A stretch of DNA of 64,000 nucleotides. Origin: Xanthomonas codiaei. Its GTDB lineage: Bacteria > Pseudomonadota > Gammaproteobacteria > Xanthomonadales > Xanthomonadaceae. The notes under the pieces are model-generated. The model ran no database searches. It was not told the DNA's origin and was given only the letters and a program-made list of their open reading frames with translations. Location: contig NZ_MDEC01000006.1 of the NCBI RefSeq assembly GCF_002939785.1, positions 124,001-188,000 of the forward strand, written 5' to 3'. Shown here piece after piece: positions 37,131 to 47,401 of this stretch (within the stretch, counting starts at the first letter, position 1; the number at the start of each line of letters is the position of its first letter). The translations under genes were made by a program, and so were the position numbers.

Positions 37131-37820
37131 ATGCCTCAATTGCCGCCCGTCACCAAAGCATTGTTGATCGCCAACATCGGCCTGTTCCTGTTGCAATGGG
37201 CTGTGGGCGACCTGGGCGCTGGCGTTCTGCCATCCGATAGCGTCCTGTCGTGGCTGATGCTGTGGCCGCTGTCCAATGGCTTCGACGCGTTCTCGCCGGG
37301 CGCCAGCTTCATGCCCTGGCAGTTGTTGACCTACGCGTTTTTGCACGGTGGCTTCAATCATCTGTTCTTCAACATGCTGGCGCTTTTCATGTTCGGTGCG
37401 CCATTGGAGCAGACCTGGGGCCAGAAGCGCTTTCTGACCTACTACCTGGTGAGCGTGGCCGGCGCCGGTGTGTGCCAGTTGCTGATGGCGTGGTTCACCC
37501 AGAGCGGTGCGCCGGTGGTCGGCGCATCCGGTGGCGTGTTCGGTCTGCTGCTGGCCTACGGCATGCTGTTCCCCAATCAGCGCGTGATGCTGCTATTTCC
37601 GCCGATTCCGATGAAGGCACGCACCTTCGTCATCGTGTTCGGTGCGATCGAATTGTTCCTGGGCGCAACCGGCTGGCAGCCGGGCGTGGCGCATTTCGCG
37701 CACCTGGGCGGCATGCTGTTCGGCTGGTTGATGATCCGCTACTGGCGCGGCCAGCCGCCGTTCGGTGGTGGCAAGGGCGGCCGCAAGGGGCGCAAGCCGC
37801 CGCTGCGCGTGGTGCGCTGA
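37131..37820 (+). CDS. rhomboid family intramembrane serine protease
   Basis: 229 residues with six membrane helices. FLHGGFNHLFFNML gives the N-terminal HxxxxHxxxN motif, GASGGVFGLLLAYG the catalytic serine, and GVAHFAHLGGMLFG the catalytic histidine. Rhomboids cleave membrane proteins inside or next to the bilayer. The C-terminus is basic (GGGKGGRKGRKPPLRVV). The start ATG at 37131 has AAGGA 8 bases upstream; an ATG at 37104 is also in frame. It is 40 bases after the ATL gene and probably co-transcribed. Confidence 0.9.
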   Translation: MPQLPPVTKALLIANIGLFLLQWAVGDLGAGVLPSDSVLSWLMLWPLSNGFDAFSPGASFMPWQLLTYAFLHGGFNHLFFNMLALFMFGAPLEQTWGQKRFLTYYLVSVAGAGVCQLLMAWFTQSGAPVVGASGGVFGLLLAYGMLFPNQRVMLLFPPIPMKARTFVIVFGAIELFLGATGWQPGVAHFAHLGGMLFGWLMIRYWRGQPPFGGGKGGRKGRKPPLRVVR

Positions 37821-37855
37821 GCGAAGCGGCACGCTGCCGGAATCCACATAACCCC

Positions 37856-37922
37856 GTAGGAGCGGCCCAGGCCGCGATGGGGCTCTACCGGTGGTGCCTG
37901 TCGCGGCCGGGGCCGCTCCTAC
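37856..37922. repeat. GTAGGAGCGGC palindromic repeat, copy 1
   Basis: The 67-bp element begins GTAGGAGCGGCCCAGGCCGCG and ends GGGGCCGCTCCTAC, an inverted repeat with a variable centre. The preceding bases (ATCCACATAACCCC) are shared with copy 2. Confidence 0.8.
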
Positions 37923-37988
37923 AAGATGGCTTACTGGATTACGCGCGCGGTTGAGAGTGCGCAGTTGGCGCGTGATCCGCATAACCCC

Positions 37989-38055
37989 GCAGGAGCGGCC
38001 CAGGCCGCGATGGGGCTTTATCGATAGTGCCGGTCGCGGCCCGGGCCGCTCCTAC
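37989..38055. repeat. GTAGGAGCGGC palindromic repeat, copy 2
   Basis: The 67-bp element GCAGGAGCGGCCCAGGCCGCG to GGGCCGCTCCTAC, in the same orientation as copy 1 with a 133-bp period. Differences lie in the loop. Confidence 0.8.
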
Positions 38056-38078
38056 GGAATTTCGCCGGCGGTGGACAC

Positions 38079-38107
38079 AAAAAAAGAGCGCGGATTCCGC
38101 GCTCTTT
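38079..38107 (-). terminator. terminator of the first M13 gene
   Basis: On the minus strand AAAGAGCGCGG pairs with CCGCGCTCTTT (38083-38107), followed by a T-run. It is 23 bases past the stop at 38130. Confidence 0.85.
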
Positions 38108-38129
38108 CTGTTGCCACCTGCGAGATGGA

Positions 38130-40142
38130 TCAGCGCCAGATCTTGATCTGGTCCGCATCCACGCGCTGCATCGGCTGACCGGCCTTGCAACTGAAGGCCG
38201 CACCGAACTCCGGCAGGTTGGACAGCGGGCCGTTGGTGCGCCACTGGCCGGGTGCGCGGATATCGGCGCTGGCGCGCTGCACCGCTTCATTCGGCGACAG
38301 CTGCTGCGCCCACAGGCCGGCCCAGGCGGTGAAGAATGCCTGCTTGTCGGCCTCGGTGGCCGCCGGCTGCGCCTTGCTGAAGGCCTGCCAGGCCAGTTCG
38401 ACGCCGGCCAGGTCGGCTAGGTTCTCTTCGGCCGTCTGGGCGCCATTGACCTTGGCATTGGGCACGCCCGGGTACGGGTAGGCAGCGAACTGGTTGGCCA
38501 CCTTGCCGGTCAGCTGGGTCCACAGCGCCTTCTCGGCCGGGGTCCACCAGTTGCGCAGTTCGCCCTTGGCATCGACCAGCGCGCCCTTGGCATCGATGGC
38601 ACGGGTGAGTTCGTGCGCCACCAGCGCGCCGTAGGCGCCGTATTGCGCGGCCGGCGTGCTGCCGGCGCCCAGCACCGGGGCCTGCAGGACCGCGGCGGTG
38701 ACGATCAGCCGGTTCTGCGCGATGTCGTAGGCCACGGCGGGCTGCTGCGGCAGGACGTCCCAGCGCCGGTCGGCATTGCCCTTGCCGATGCGCTTCATTT
38801 CCTCGCGATGACGCCAGGTCGAGGCGATCAGCATGTTGCCGCCGAAGCTGCCGCGGCCCATCGGCTGCACGGTGTAGTCCAGATCGCGGCGCGGCGCGCC
38901 GACTTCGATCTTGGTCGCGGCCAGCTTGGCCTTGGCTTCGGCAACCGCCTGGCCGTTGCCCCAGCCGGTGCGGTCCAGCGCGGCCAGCTGCGCATCGCGC
39001 ACCTGGTCGGCGATGGCCTCGGCCTGGCGGCGGGTGTCGCTGCTCAGGTAACGCGCCACGTACTCGCGGCCGAGCATCGGGCCGGCGGCCACGTTGATCG
39101 CGTCCAGCACCTGCTGCCAGCGTTGCGGCGGCACCGCGTCGCCACGCAGCAGACGGCCGCGGAACTGGTATTCGGCATCGTGGAAGCTCTTGGACAGGTA
39201 CGGCGCCATGGCATCGCCCACGCGCCAGCGCAGGTAGGCCTTCCACTGTTCCGGCTTGATGCTGACGATCATGCTGTCCAGCTGCTTGAACATGGCCGGG
39301 TCGGCCATGGACACCAGGTCGTCCTTGACGCCCTGCGCTTCCAGGAAGTCGGCCAGGCGCAGGTTTTTGTACTGCTTGGTCAGCTCCTTGGTGGCGATCG
39401 GGGCGTAGTTGTTGAACGGGTTGTTGATGCCCTGTAGCGACTGCGCGCTACGTGCCAGTGCGGTTTCGATCTGCAGCACCGAGGCGGCGTCGGCGTCGAG
39501 CTTGTCGGCGGCGGTGCCGGTGAGCGCCAGGATCTGCTTGACGTAGGCGCGGTAGCGGCCCATCAGCGCCTGGGTGTCGGCATCGGTGCGGGTGTAGAAG
39601 GCCGGGTCGGGCAGGCCCATGCCGCCCTGCATGAAGTAGCCGATATGACGGTCCAGCGCCTTGAGGTCCACATCCGGGCCGAAGTTGAAGCCGACCGGGA
39701 TGCCCACCTGGTGCAATGCAGCGATCGAGGCAGGCACGTCCTTGGCCTTCTTGATCGCGTCGATGCGCGAGAGCAGGGGGGCGATCGGATTGGAGCCGTC
39801 CTTTTCGACGCCTGCTTCGTCCAGGCCGCTGGCCCAGAAATCGCCCAGCAGCTTCTGCACATTGCCCTGCGGTGTTTTCATCGCGGCGTCCAGCAACTCG
39901 CGTTGCTGCTGCAGCGCACGGTCGGACAGCTGGCCCAGTGCGGTCACCGCACCGGTCTGCGGCACCGGGTTGGCCTTCAGCCAGCTGGCATTGGCGTAGT
40001 CGTAGAAGTTGGTGCAGGCGGCGGACACGGCCGGCGCCTTGGGCGCGGCCTTCTTCTTGCGAGCGGCGTCGGCGTCGGGGGCGGACAGCAGCGCGATCAG
40101 GCTGAAGCCAAGAGCGAGGGCAAGCGGGCGAATGGTGGGCAT
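38130..40142 (-). CDS. M13 family metallopeptidase, degenerate zinc site
   Basis: 670 residues with a signal peptide (LALALGFSLIALLSAPDADA). The architecture is that of neprilysin-like M13 peptidases: an N-terminal helical domain with ACTNFYDYANASWLKANPVP, and a C-terminal catalytic domain ending in IKIWR. The zinc motif HExxH reads HELTR at residues 510-514, so the second zinc-ligand histidine is arginine (CGT codon). The third ligand region EENLADLAGV (E573, D577) is intact. Activity is therefore doubtful. Two intact paralogues lie directly upstream on the same strand. I see no frameshift, so it is still expressed as a full-length protein. Confidence 0.9.
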   Translation of the reverse strand: MPTIRPLALALGFSLIALLSAPDADAARKKKAAPKAPAVSAACTNFYDYANASWLKANPVPQTGAVTALGQLSDRALQQQRELLDAAMKTPQGNVQKLLGDFWASGLDEAGVEKDGSNPIAPLLSRIDAIKKAKDVPASIAALHQVGIPVGFNFGPDVDLKALDRHIGYFMQGGMGLPDPAFYTRTDADTQALMGRYRAYVKQILALTGTAADKLDADAASVLQIETALARSAQSLQGINNPFNNYAPIATKELTKQYKNLRLADFLEAQGVKDDLVSMADPAMFKQLDSMIVSIKPEQWKAYLRWRVGDAMAPYLSKSFHDAEYQFRGRLLRGDAVPPQRWQQVLDAINVAAGPMLGREYVARYLSSDTRRQAEAIADQVRDAQLAALDRTGWGNGQAVAEAKAKLAATKIEVGAPRRDLDYTVQPMGRGSFGGNMLIASTWRHREEMKRIGKGNADRRWDVLPQQPAVAYDIAQNRLIVTAAVLQAPVLGAGSTPAAQYGAYGALVAHELTRAIDAKGALVDAKGELRNWWTPAEKALWTQLTGKVANQFAAYPYPGVPNAKVNGAQTAEENLADLAGVELAWQAFSKAQPAATEADKQAFFTAWAGLWAQQLSPNEAVQRASADIRAPGQWRTNGPLSNLPEFGAAFSCKAGQPMQRVDADQIKIWR

Positions 40143-40253
40143 CGAGAAGAAGGGTGGCCAGAGTAAAGTCGGCGGAGTTTAGCAAGGCCGGAGGCTGCGC
40201 AGGCAGGCCGCAACGCCGGCTCGTCCGTGTCGCGCGCCGTCGGCATGAACGCG

Positions 40254-40277
40254 ACAGGCCCGCGGATGCGGGCCTGT
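40254..40277 (-). terminator. perfect 10-bp hairpin after the second M13 gene
   Basis: ACAGGCCCGC and GCGGGCCTGT pair around GGAT. It is 36 bases past the stop at 40313 and no T-run follows, so it may be only a 3' stabiliser. Confidence 0.5.
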
Positions 40278-40312
40278 GCGTACAGCGCGTTGGTGGAAGC
40301 GCTTGCAGCCGC

Positions 40313-42412
40313 TTACCAGATCACCACGCGGTCCTTGTCCGGCCGCACCATCGCATCGCCTGCCTTGCAGGAGAATGCCTGGGCGAACTGCGGCATGTTG
40401 GAGGGCGAGGCATTGGCACGCAGGTGATCGGGCGCATGCGGGTCGCTGGCCAGGTAGACCAGTTGCTGCTGCTTGCGCACCTGCCCGCGCCAGCTCAATG
40501 CGAAGCTCAGGAAAAAGCGTTGATCCGGGGTGTAGCCGTCGATGGTGACGGCCCGCTCCGGATGCGCACGCAATGCGCTCTGCAGGGCGTCGTAGGCGAC
40601 ATTGATGCCGCCCAGGTCTGCGATGTTTTCGCCCAGGGTGAGCTTGCCATTGACGTGCAGGTCGGGGCGGTCGGGCAGTGGGGTATAGGCATCGAACTGT
40701 TTGACCAGTGCTTCGGCCCGCTGCTCGAAGGCCTTGCGATCCTGCGGCGTCCACCAGTTGACGTTGTTGCCTGCGCCATCGAACTGGCTGCCCTGATCGT
40801 CGAAGCCATGCGTGGCTTCATGCCCGATGACGGCTCCGATGCTGCCGTAGTTCAGCGCATCGTCGGCCTTGGCGTCGAAGAACGGCGGTTGCAGGATGCC
40901 TGCCGGAAAGTTGATGGAGTTGGTGCTGGGGTCGTAATAGGCGTTGACGGTCTGTGGCGTCATCATCCAACGCGTGCGGTCGGTGGGCTTGCCGATCTGA
41001 GCGATGTCGTAGCGATAGTTGAACTTGGACGCCGCCTGCAGATTGCGGTAGTACGCGCCGGGAACGATCTCCAGCCCGGACCAGTCGCGCCAGGTGTCGG
41101 GGTAGCCGATCTTGGGAAGGAAGGTTTCCCACTTGGCGAGCGCCTTGGCCCTGGTTTGCGCGCTCATCCAATCGACATTCTCGATACGCGCCTTGAGCGC
41201 AGCGCGGATGTTGTCGACCAGTTCGCCGGCGCGCTGTTTGGCCGCGGGCGTAAAGACCTTGGCCACGTAGAGCTGGCCCAGGCCTTCGCCCATGCTGGTG
41301 TTGACGCTACGCAGCACACGCTTCCAGCGTGGCTGTTGTTCCGGTTGGCCGGACAAGGTCTTGCCGTAGAACGCGAAGTTGTTGTCGACGAAGACCTTGC
41401 TGAGCTGTTTGGATGCGTCGTCGATGGTATGAAAGCGCAGATAGGCCTGCCATTGCGCGATCGGTGCGCTGGCGAGCTGGCGGTCGAATTCTGCGAAGAA
41501 GCGCGGCTGCGATAGCGAGAAGCCGGAACCTGCGTCCACGCCCTGAGCGGCGAAGAATCGCGTCCAGGAAAAGTGCGGCGTCAGCTTGTCCGCCTCGGCC
41601 AGGCTGACGAAGTGGTACTGATTCTGTGGCTTGCGTGCATCGACCCGGCTCAACGATGCGGCCGCCAGACGCGTTTCCAGCGCCAGCACATCGTTGGCTT
41701 GCGCCAGCGCTGCGTCCTTGGCGCTGCCGGTGAGTTCGAACGACTTGGCGATGTAGTCCAGATACGCCGCACGGATGGGCGCGTACTCGGCGGCGCTGTA
41801 GTACTCCTTGGTCGGCAATCCCAGGCCGGCCTCGGTGGCGAAGGCGATCTGCATGTCCGCCTTGCGGAAGTCTGCGCCGGCGCCGAAGTTGAAGACCTGC
41901 CCGTCGCCTTCGACGTAGCGGCTGGTGATGTACTCGGCCACCTGCTGGCCGGAGCTCAGTGCGGCGATGGCCTGCAGTTGCGGCCGGATCGGCTGATCCC
42001 CCGCGGCCTCGATTGCGGCTTCGTCCATGCCCGCCGCGTACAGCATGCCGATCTTGCTGGCTACCGGATCGGTGTGTGCGCCGGCCTGTTTGGCTGCGTT
42101 CTCGACAAGCTCGCGCTGCGTGAGCAGGCTTTGTTCCACCAGCACGTCGCTGACGCCCCAGCTGACGCGATCTGCCGGAATAGGATTGGCCTTGCGCCAT
42201 TTTTCGTTGACGAAGTCATCCAGGTCCTGGCACGCGCTGGTGGACGCATCCAGCGCGCTGACGTCCAGCGTCGGCACCGCCGCCGCCTGCGCGTGCGGCG
42301 CTGCGGCCGGCGTGGTTGCTTGCTTGGGGGCGTGGCTCTCATTGGCGGGCTTGCAGCCGGCCAGAGCGACCAGCAGGGCCAGGGCGAGGGTGGAGGTCTT
42401 GAGCGGCGGCAT
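40313..42412 (-). CDS. M13 family metallopeptidase (lipoprotein)
   Basis: 699 residues. The N-terminus LALALLVALAGCKPANESH is a lipoprotein signal (LAGC). The M13 N-domain starts ACQDLDDFVNEKWRKANPIP. The zinc site is intact: IGHEATHGFDDQGSQFD with H531, E532, H535, and GENIADLGG as third ligand. NAYYDPSTNSINFPAGILQPPFF is the family substrate-binding strand. It should hydrolyse oligopeptides at the cell surface or in the periplasm. Start at 42412 because it places the signal at the N-terminus; a GTG 15 codons upstream exists. It is the middle gene of three M13 genes. Confidence 0.92.
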   Translation of the reverse strand: MPPLKTSTLALALLVALAGCKPANESHAPKQATTPAAAPHAQAAAVPTLDVSALDASTSACQDLDDFVNEKWRKANPIPADRVSWGVSDVLVEQSLLTQRELVENAAKQAGAHTDPVASKIGMLYAAGMDEAAIEAAGDQPIRPQLQAIAALSSGQQVAEYITSRYVEGDGQVFNFGAGADFRKADMQIAFATEAGLGLPTKEYYSAAEYAPIRAAYLDYIAKSFELTGSAKDAALAQANDVLALETRLAAASLSRVDARKPQNQYHFVSLAEADKLTPHFSWTRFFAAQGVDAGSGFSLSQPRFFAEFDRQLASAPIAQWQAYLRFHTIDDASKQLSKVFVDNNFAFYGKTLSGQPEQQPRWKRVLRSVNTSMGEGLGQLYVAKVFTPAAKQRAGELVDNIRAALKARIENVDWMSAQTRAKALAKWETFLPKIGYPDTWRDWSGLEIVPGAYYRNLQAASKFNYRYDIAQIGKPTDRTRWMMTPQTVNAYYDPSTNSINFPAGILQPPFFDAKADDALNYGSIGAVIGHEATHGFDDQGSQFDGAGNNVNWWTPQDRKAFEQRAEALVKQFDAYTPLPDRPDLHVNGKLTLGENIADLGGINVAYDALQSALRAHPERAVTIDGYTPDQRFFLSFALSWRGQVRKQQQLVYLASDPHAPDHLRANASPSNMPQFAQAFSCKAGDAMVRPDKDRVVIW

Positions 42413-42619
42413 GCGGATCGCTTCGATGAAAGAGCCAGGAGCATAAGCGTGCGCCACCGTGGCGGGGCGCGGGTTGAGATTTATTGAGACTTATCGGTCG
42501 CTGCGCGGCGACCTGCGTGGCGTGATCGGCACTGTTGAGGCTTTGGACGCCACCGACGTGTTTCATGGGTACGGCGCTACAGGCGCGCAGGAGCTACCGG
42601 GCGTGGCGCACGGCACCTA

Positions 42620-42761
42620 GAGCCGCTAGCAAAACGACTGCGCGGCCGCCAGGCGGGCGCGGTCGGTGCTCGGTGCGGCATGTACCACTCGTATATTGCG
42701 GTTCCTCCGCGCCGTCCGTACCCAGCTGACGAGCGCTCGCTACGTTTTGTTAGCCGCCCTC
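42620..42761 (-). mobile_element. MITE copy A
   Basis: 142 bp. Left end GAGCCGCTAGCAAAACG, right end CGTTTTGTTAGCCGCCCTC, imperfect inverted repeats. Its sequence matches copy B in reverse orientation. The flanks (CTA and AGG) do not form a duplication. It lies between the second and third M13 genes. Confidence 0.8.
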
Positions 42762-42847
42762 AGGCTGGTCGGCGACCAAGCCGATGTCTGATCGCTGGCG
42801 CTTTGTACGGCCACAGCCGCCGGCACTTGCGCCGACCCGCGCATCGC

Positions 42848-42877
42848 AAAAAAAAGCGGCGCTCCTTCGAGCGCCGC
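42848..42877 (-). terminator. terminator of the third M13 gene
   Basis: On the minus strand GCGGCGCTC pairs with GAGCGCCGC (42856-42877) around a 4-base loop, then eight T residues. It is 23 bases past the stop at 42900. Confidence 0.85.
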
Positions 42878-42899
42878 CCGTCACTGCATCACGTGGCAA

Positions 42900-45023
42900 T
42901 TACCAGATCACCACCTGCTTGTCGCCCTGACGCACCATCGCATCGCCCGGCTTGCACGAGAATGCGGCGGCGAAGGCCGGCATGTTCGACGGCGCACCGA
43001 TGGCGCGGAAATTGGCCGGCGCATGCGGGTCGGTCTTCAGGCGCACCACCAGTTCTTCCGGAGTGAAGTTGCGGCGCCACACCGTGGCCCAGTTGAGGAA
43101 GAAGCGCTGGTCGCGGGTGATGCCGTCGGTCTTGGGATCGTCCTTGCCGGCGGTGGCGGTCTTCATCGCGTCATAGGCAGTGTTGAGGCCGCCCAGGTCG
43201 GCGATGTTCTCGCCCAGGGTCAGGTCGCCCTTGACCTTGTCGCCGGCCGGCGTGCGGTAGCTGTCGAACTGCGCCACCAGCTTGCCGGTGCGGGCCTTGA
43301 ACGCGTCCAGGTCCTTCTGCGTCCACCAGCCCGGATCCGGGATGAAGTTGCCATCGGCACCGAAGCGGCTGCCCTGGTCGTCGTAGCCATGGGTCATCTC
43401 ATGGCCGATCACCGCGCCGATCCCGCCGTAGTTCATTTCCTCCGGCGCGTCCGGGTCGAAGAACGGCGGCTGCAGGATGGCGGCCGGGAACACGATCTCG
43501 TTCTGCAGCGGGCTGTAGTAGGCGTTGACCGTCTGCGGGCTCATGCCCCATTCGGTCCTGTCCACCGGCTTGCCGATCTTGGACAGGTTCCACTTGTAGT
43601 TGAATTCCTGCGCCGCCAGCACGTTGCCCAGGTAGCTGTCGCGGCCGGTGCTCAGGCCGTTCCAGTCGCGCCATTTTTCCGGGTAGCCGATCTTGGGCGT
43701 GAAGCTCTCCCATTTGGCGATCGCCTTGGCCTTGGTCTCCGGGCTCATCCAGTCCAGCTTTTCGATGCGGGCCTTGAGCGCAGTGCGCAGGTTGGTGACC
43801 AGGGTTTCCATCTTGGCCTTGGAATCGGCCGGGAAGGCCACCTTGACGTACATCTGGCCCAGCGTCTCGCCGGCCTGATTGTTGATGGTGGCCAGCACGC
43901 GCTTCCAGCGCGGCTTGATTTCCTTCTGGCCGCGCATGGTCTTGTTGTAGAACGCGAAGTTCTCGTCCACGAACGGCTGGCTCAGGAACGGCGAGGCGCC
44001 ATCGACGGTGTGGAAGCGCAGGTACGCGCGCCAGATCGCCGGGTCGGTGTCGGCGATCATCTTGCTCACTTCCTGATGGAAGGCCGGGATCGCCAACGAG
44101 AACATCTCCGGCGTGGCCACGCCCTGCGATTTGAAGAACTCGGTCCACGACCAGTTCGGGGTCAGCTTGTCGGCTTCGGCCGGGGTGACCGGGTTGTAGG
44201 CCAGCTTGGCGTCGCGCGACATTTCGGTGCTGGTCTTGGAGACCTTGGCCAGGCGGGTCTCGAAGGCCACGACCTGCTTGGCCTGGGTGGCGGCATCGGC
44301 CGCGGCCACGCCGGACAGCTCCAGCACCTTGGCGATATGCGCCTGATAGGCCTCCAGCTTGGCCTTGTTGCCGGCGCTGGTGTAGTACTCCGGATCCGGC
44401 AGGCCCAGCCCGCCCTGCATGGCGTAGGCGATGTTTTGGCTGGACTTGTTGAAGTCCGCCTCGGCGCCGAAGCCGAACAGTTCGTTGTTGCCCTTGGCGG
44501 CGCTGCTGCGCAGGTAGTCGACCAGCTTGGCCTGGTCGCTGATGGCGTCGATGGCGGCCAGTTCCGGCTTCAGCGGCTCGATGCCCTGCGCATTGATCTT
44601 GGCTTCGTCCATGCCGGTGGACCACAGGTCGCCGACGATCTTTTCCACGCCGGTGGCGCCGGTATCGGCAGCGGCCTGTTCGGCCAGCTGTTGCTGGATC
44701 GCATTGGAGCGCTCGTCGAGCATTTCGAATGCGCCCCAGCTGGTGCGGTCGCCCGGCACCGGGTTGGCGGCCAGGAACTTGGCATTCGCGTAGGCATTGA
44801 GGTCGGTACAGGCATTGCCGTTGGGGTCCAGATCGGCCGCGCTGAAGCGGTTCACCGCCGGCAGCTTGCTCTGGTCCAGGGTCAGGGTCTTGGGGGCCGC
44901 CGGGGTGGTGGCCGCAGCGTCGCCCGCGGGGGCCGCAGGCGCGGTGTCTTCAGGCTTCTTGCAGCCGCTCAGCGCGGCGGCCACGGCCAGGGTCAGCGTC
45001 AGTAGATGAGGTGTTCGAATCAC
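42900..45023 (-). CDS. M13 family metallopeptidase (lipoprotein)
   Basis: 707 residues. LLTLTLAVAAALSGCKK is a lipoprotein signal (LSGC). A spacer rich in Ala and Pro leads to the M13 N-domain (ACTDLNAYANAKFLAANPVP). The zinc site is HEMTHGYDDQGSRFGADG with H541, E542 and H545, with GENIADLGGLNTAYDA as third ligand. The closing W of the family is at the C-terminus (VVIW). The GTG start at 45023 has CGGGAGC upstream and places the signal at residue 2. It is the first of three M13 genes. Confidence 0.92.
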   Translation of the reverse strand: MIRTPHLLTLTLAVAAALSGCKKPEDTAPAAPAGDAAATTPAAPKTLTLDQSKLPAVNRFSAADLDPNGNACTDLNAYANAKFLAANPVPGDRTSWGAFEMLDERSNAIQQQLAEQAAADTGATGVEKIVGDLWSTGMDEAKINAQGIEPLKPELAAIDAISDQAKLVDYLRSSAAKGNNELFGFGAEADFNKSSQNIAYAMQGGLGLPDPEYYTSAGNKAKLEAYQAHIAKVLELSGVAAADAATQAKQVVAFETRLAKVSKTSTEMSRDAKLAYNPVTPAEADKLTPNWSWTEFFKSQGVATPEMFSLAIPAFHQEVSKMIADTDPAIWRAYLRFHTVDGASPFLSQPFVDENFAFYNKTMRGQKEIKPRWKRVLATINNQAGETLGQMYVKVAFPADSKAKMETLVTNLRTALKARIEKLDWMSPETKAKAIAKWESFTPKIGYPEKWRDWNGLSTGRDSYLGNVLAAQEFNYKWNLSKIGKPVDRTEWGMSPQTVNAYYSPLQNEIVFPAAILQPPFFDPDAPEEMNYGGIGAVIGHEMTHGYDDQGSRFGADGNFIPDPGWWTQKDLDAFKARTGKLVAQFDSYRTPAGDKVKGDLTLGENIADLGGLNTAYDAMKTATAGKDDPKTDGITRDQRFFLNWATVWRRNFTPEELVVRLKTDPHAPANFRAIGAPSNMPAFAAAFSCKPGDAMVRQGDKQVVIW

Positions 45024-45460
45024 AAAGGCTCCGGGAGCAGCAGTCGATTGGGAGGCTCCGTCACCACAGAGCCGTGCCGGCACTCTACCGTTCTGTACGA
45101 TTCGGCGCATGGGTGTCGAAGGTCATGGATGCCGCGTGCAGAAGCCATCTCTGCGAGGGTGACGATCCCGGCGCAGACCCATGCAGCATTGGCCACGTTC
45201 CGCCCGAACGGGCAGGCAGCAGCGGGCGCGAGGCACTGACGTTGCCTGGCGCCGAGCCGCTCATCGTGGATCGGCCATCGCAGCGGTTGCGGCTCGCCGA
45301 GCCTGGCCGGGTTGGTCGCTGGCCCTGCGACGCGTCAGCCCGGGCAGGTCTGGTAGACCCGGCGCCGACACATGGCGCTGCCAGCGCCAACGGGGGCGCT
45401 GCGCATCGCCTGCCGCGGCGGCGTGTGCTCGCAGCGCCCGGGCCGCGGTGGGCAGTCTTA
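45024..45460. other. 437-bp intergenic region before MITE copy B
   Basis: No plausible gene. It is GC-rich, and possible reading frames give only low-complexity translations. It should contain the promoter of the third M13 gene. Confidence 0.4.
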
Positions 45461-45601
45461 GAGCGGCTAACAAAACGTAGCGAGCGGTCGTCAGGTGGGT
45501 GCGGACGGCGCGGAGGAACCGCAGTGTACGCGTGGTACATGAGGATTCCGAGCACCGACCGCGCCCGCCTGGCGGCCGCGCAGTCGTTTTGCTAGCTGCT
45601 C
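45461..45601 (+). mobile_element. MITE copy B with TTA target duplication
   Basis: 141 bp, ends GAGCGGCTAACAAAACG and CGTTTTGCTAGCTGCTC. TTA flanks it on both sides (45458-45460 and 45602-45604). The whole element is an imperfect palindrome with arms of about 70 bases and no coding capacity. Confidence 0.85.
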
Positions 45602-45685
45602 TTAATGATCTGTCACCCCTGCACAGCTCGGCGAGCCAGGCCCGACGCGTGGCCCGCGGGGACTGGCGATGCTATATACACGCGC

Positions 45686-47281
<1,596 letters not shown>

Positions 47282-47321
47282 TGCCGATCATGTCGACTGC
47301 CGCACGGCATCATCGAAAATC

Positions 47322-47350
47322 AAAAAGGCCCTGAAAATCAGGGCCGTTTC
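47322..47350. terminator. bidirectional terminator between converging genes
   Basis: GGCCCTGA pairs with TCAGGGCC (47327-47345), with AAAAA on one side and GTTTC on the other. It ends the oxidoreductase gene (stop 47281) and the receptor gene (stop 47402). A second stem is near 47367-47393. Confidence 0.8.
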
Positions 47351-47401
47351 TTAAACGACTTTCTCAACCCGAGCGCCGTAATGGCGCCCGGGTTCCTGCG
47401 A

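Noticed and set aside
45085-45555. A 156-residue open frame overlapping MITE copy B on the minus strand
   Set aside because: It is coded by the MITE (translation contains HPPDDRSLRFV, which also appears in copy A) and is almost certainly spurious.
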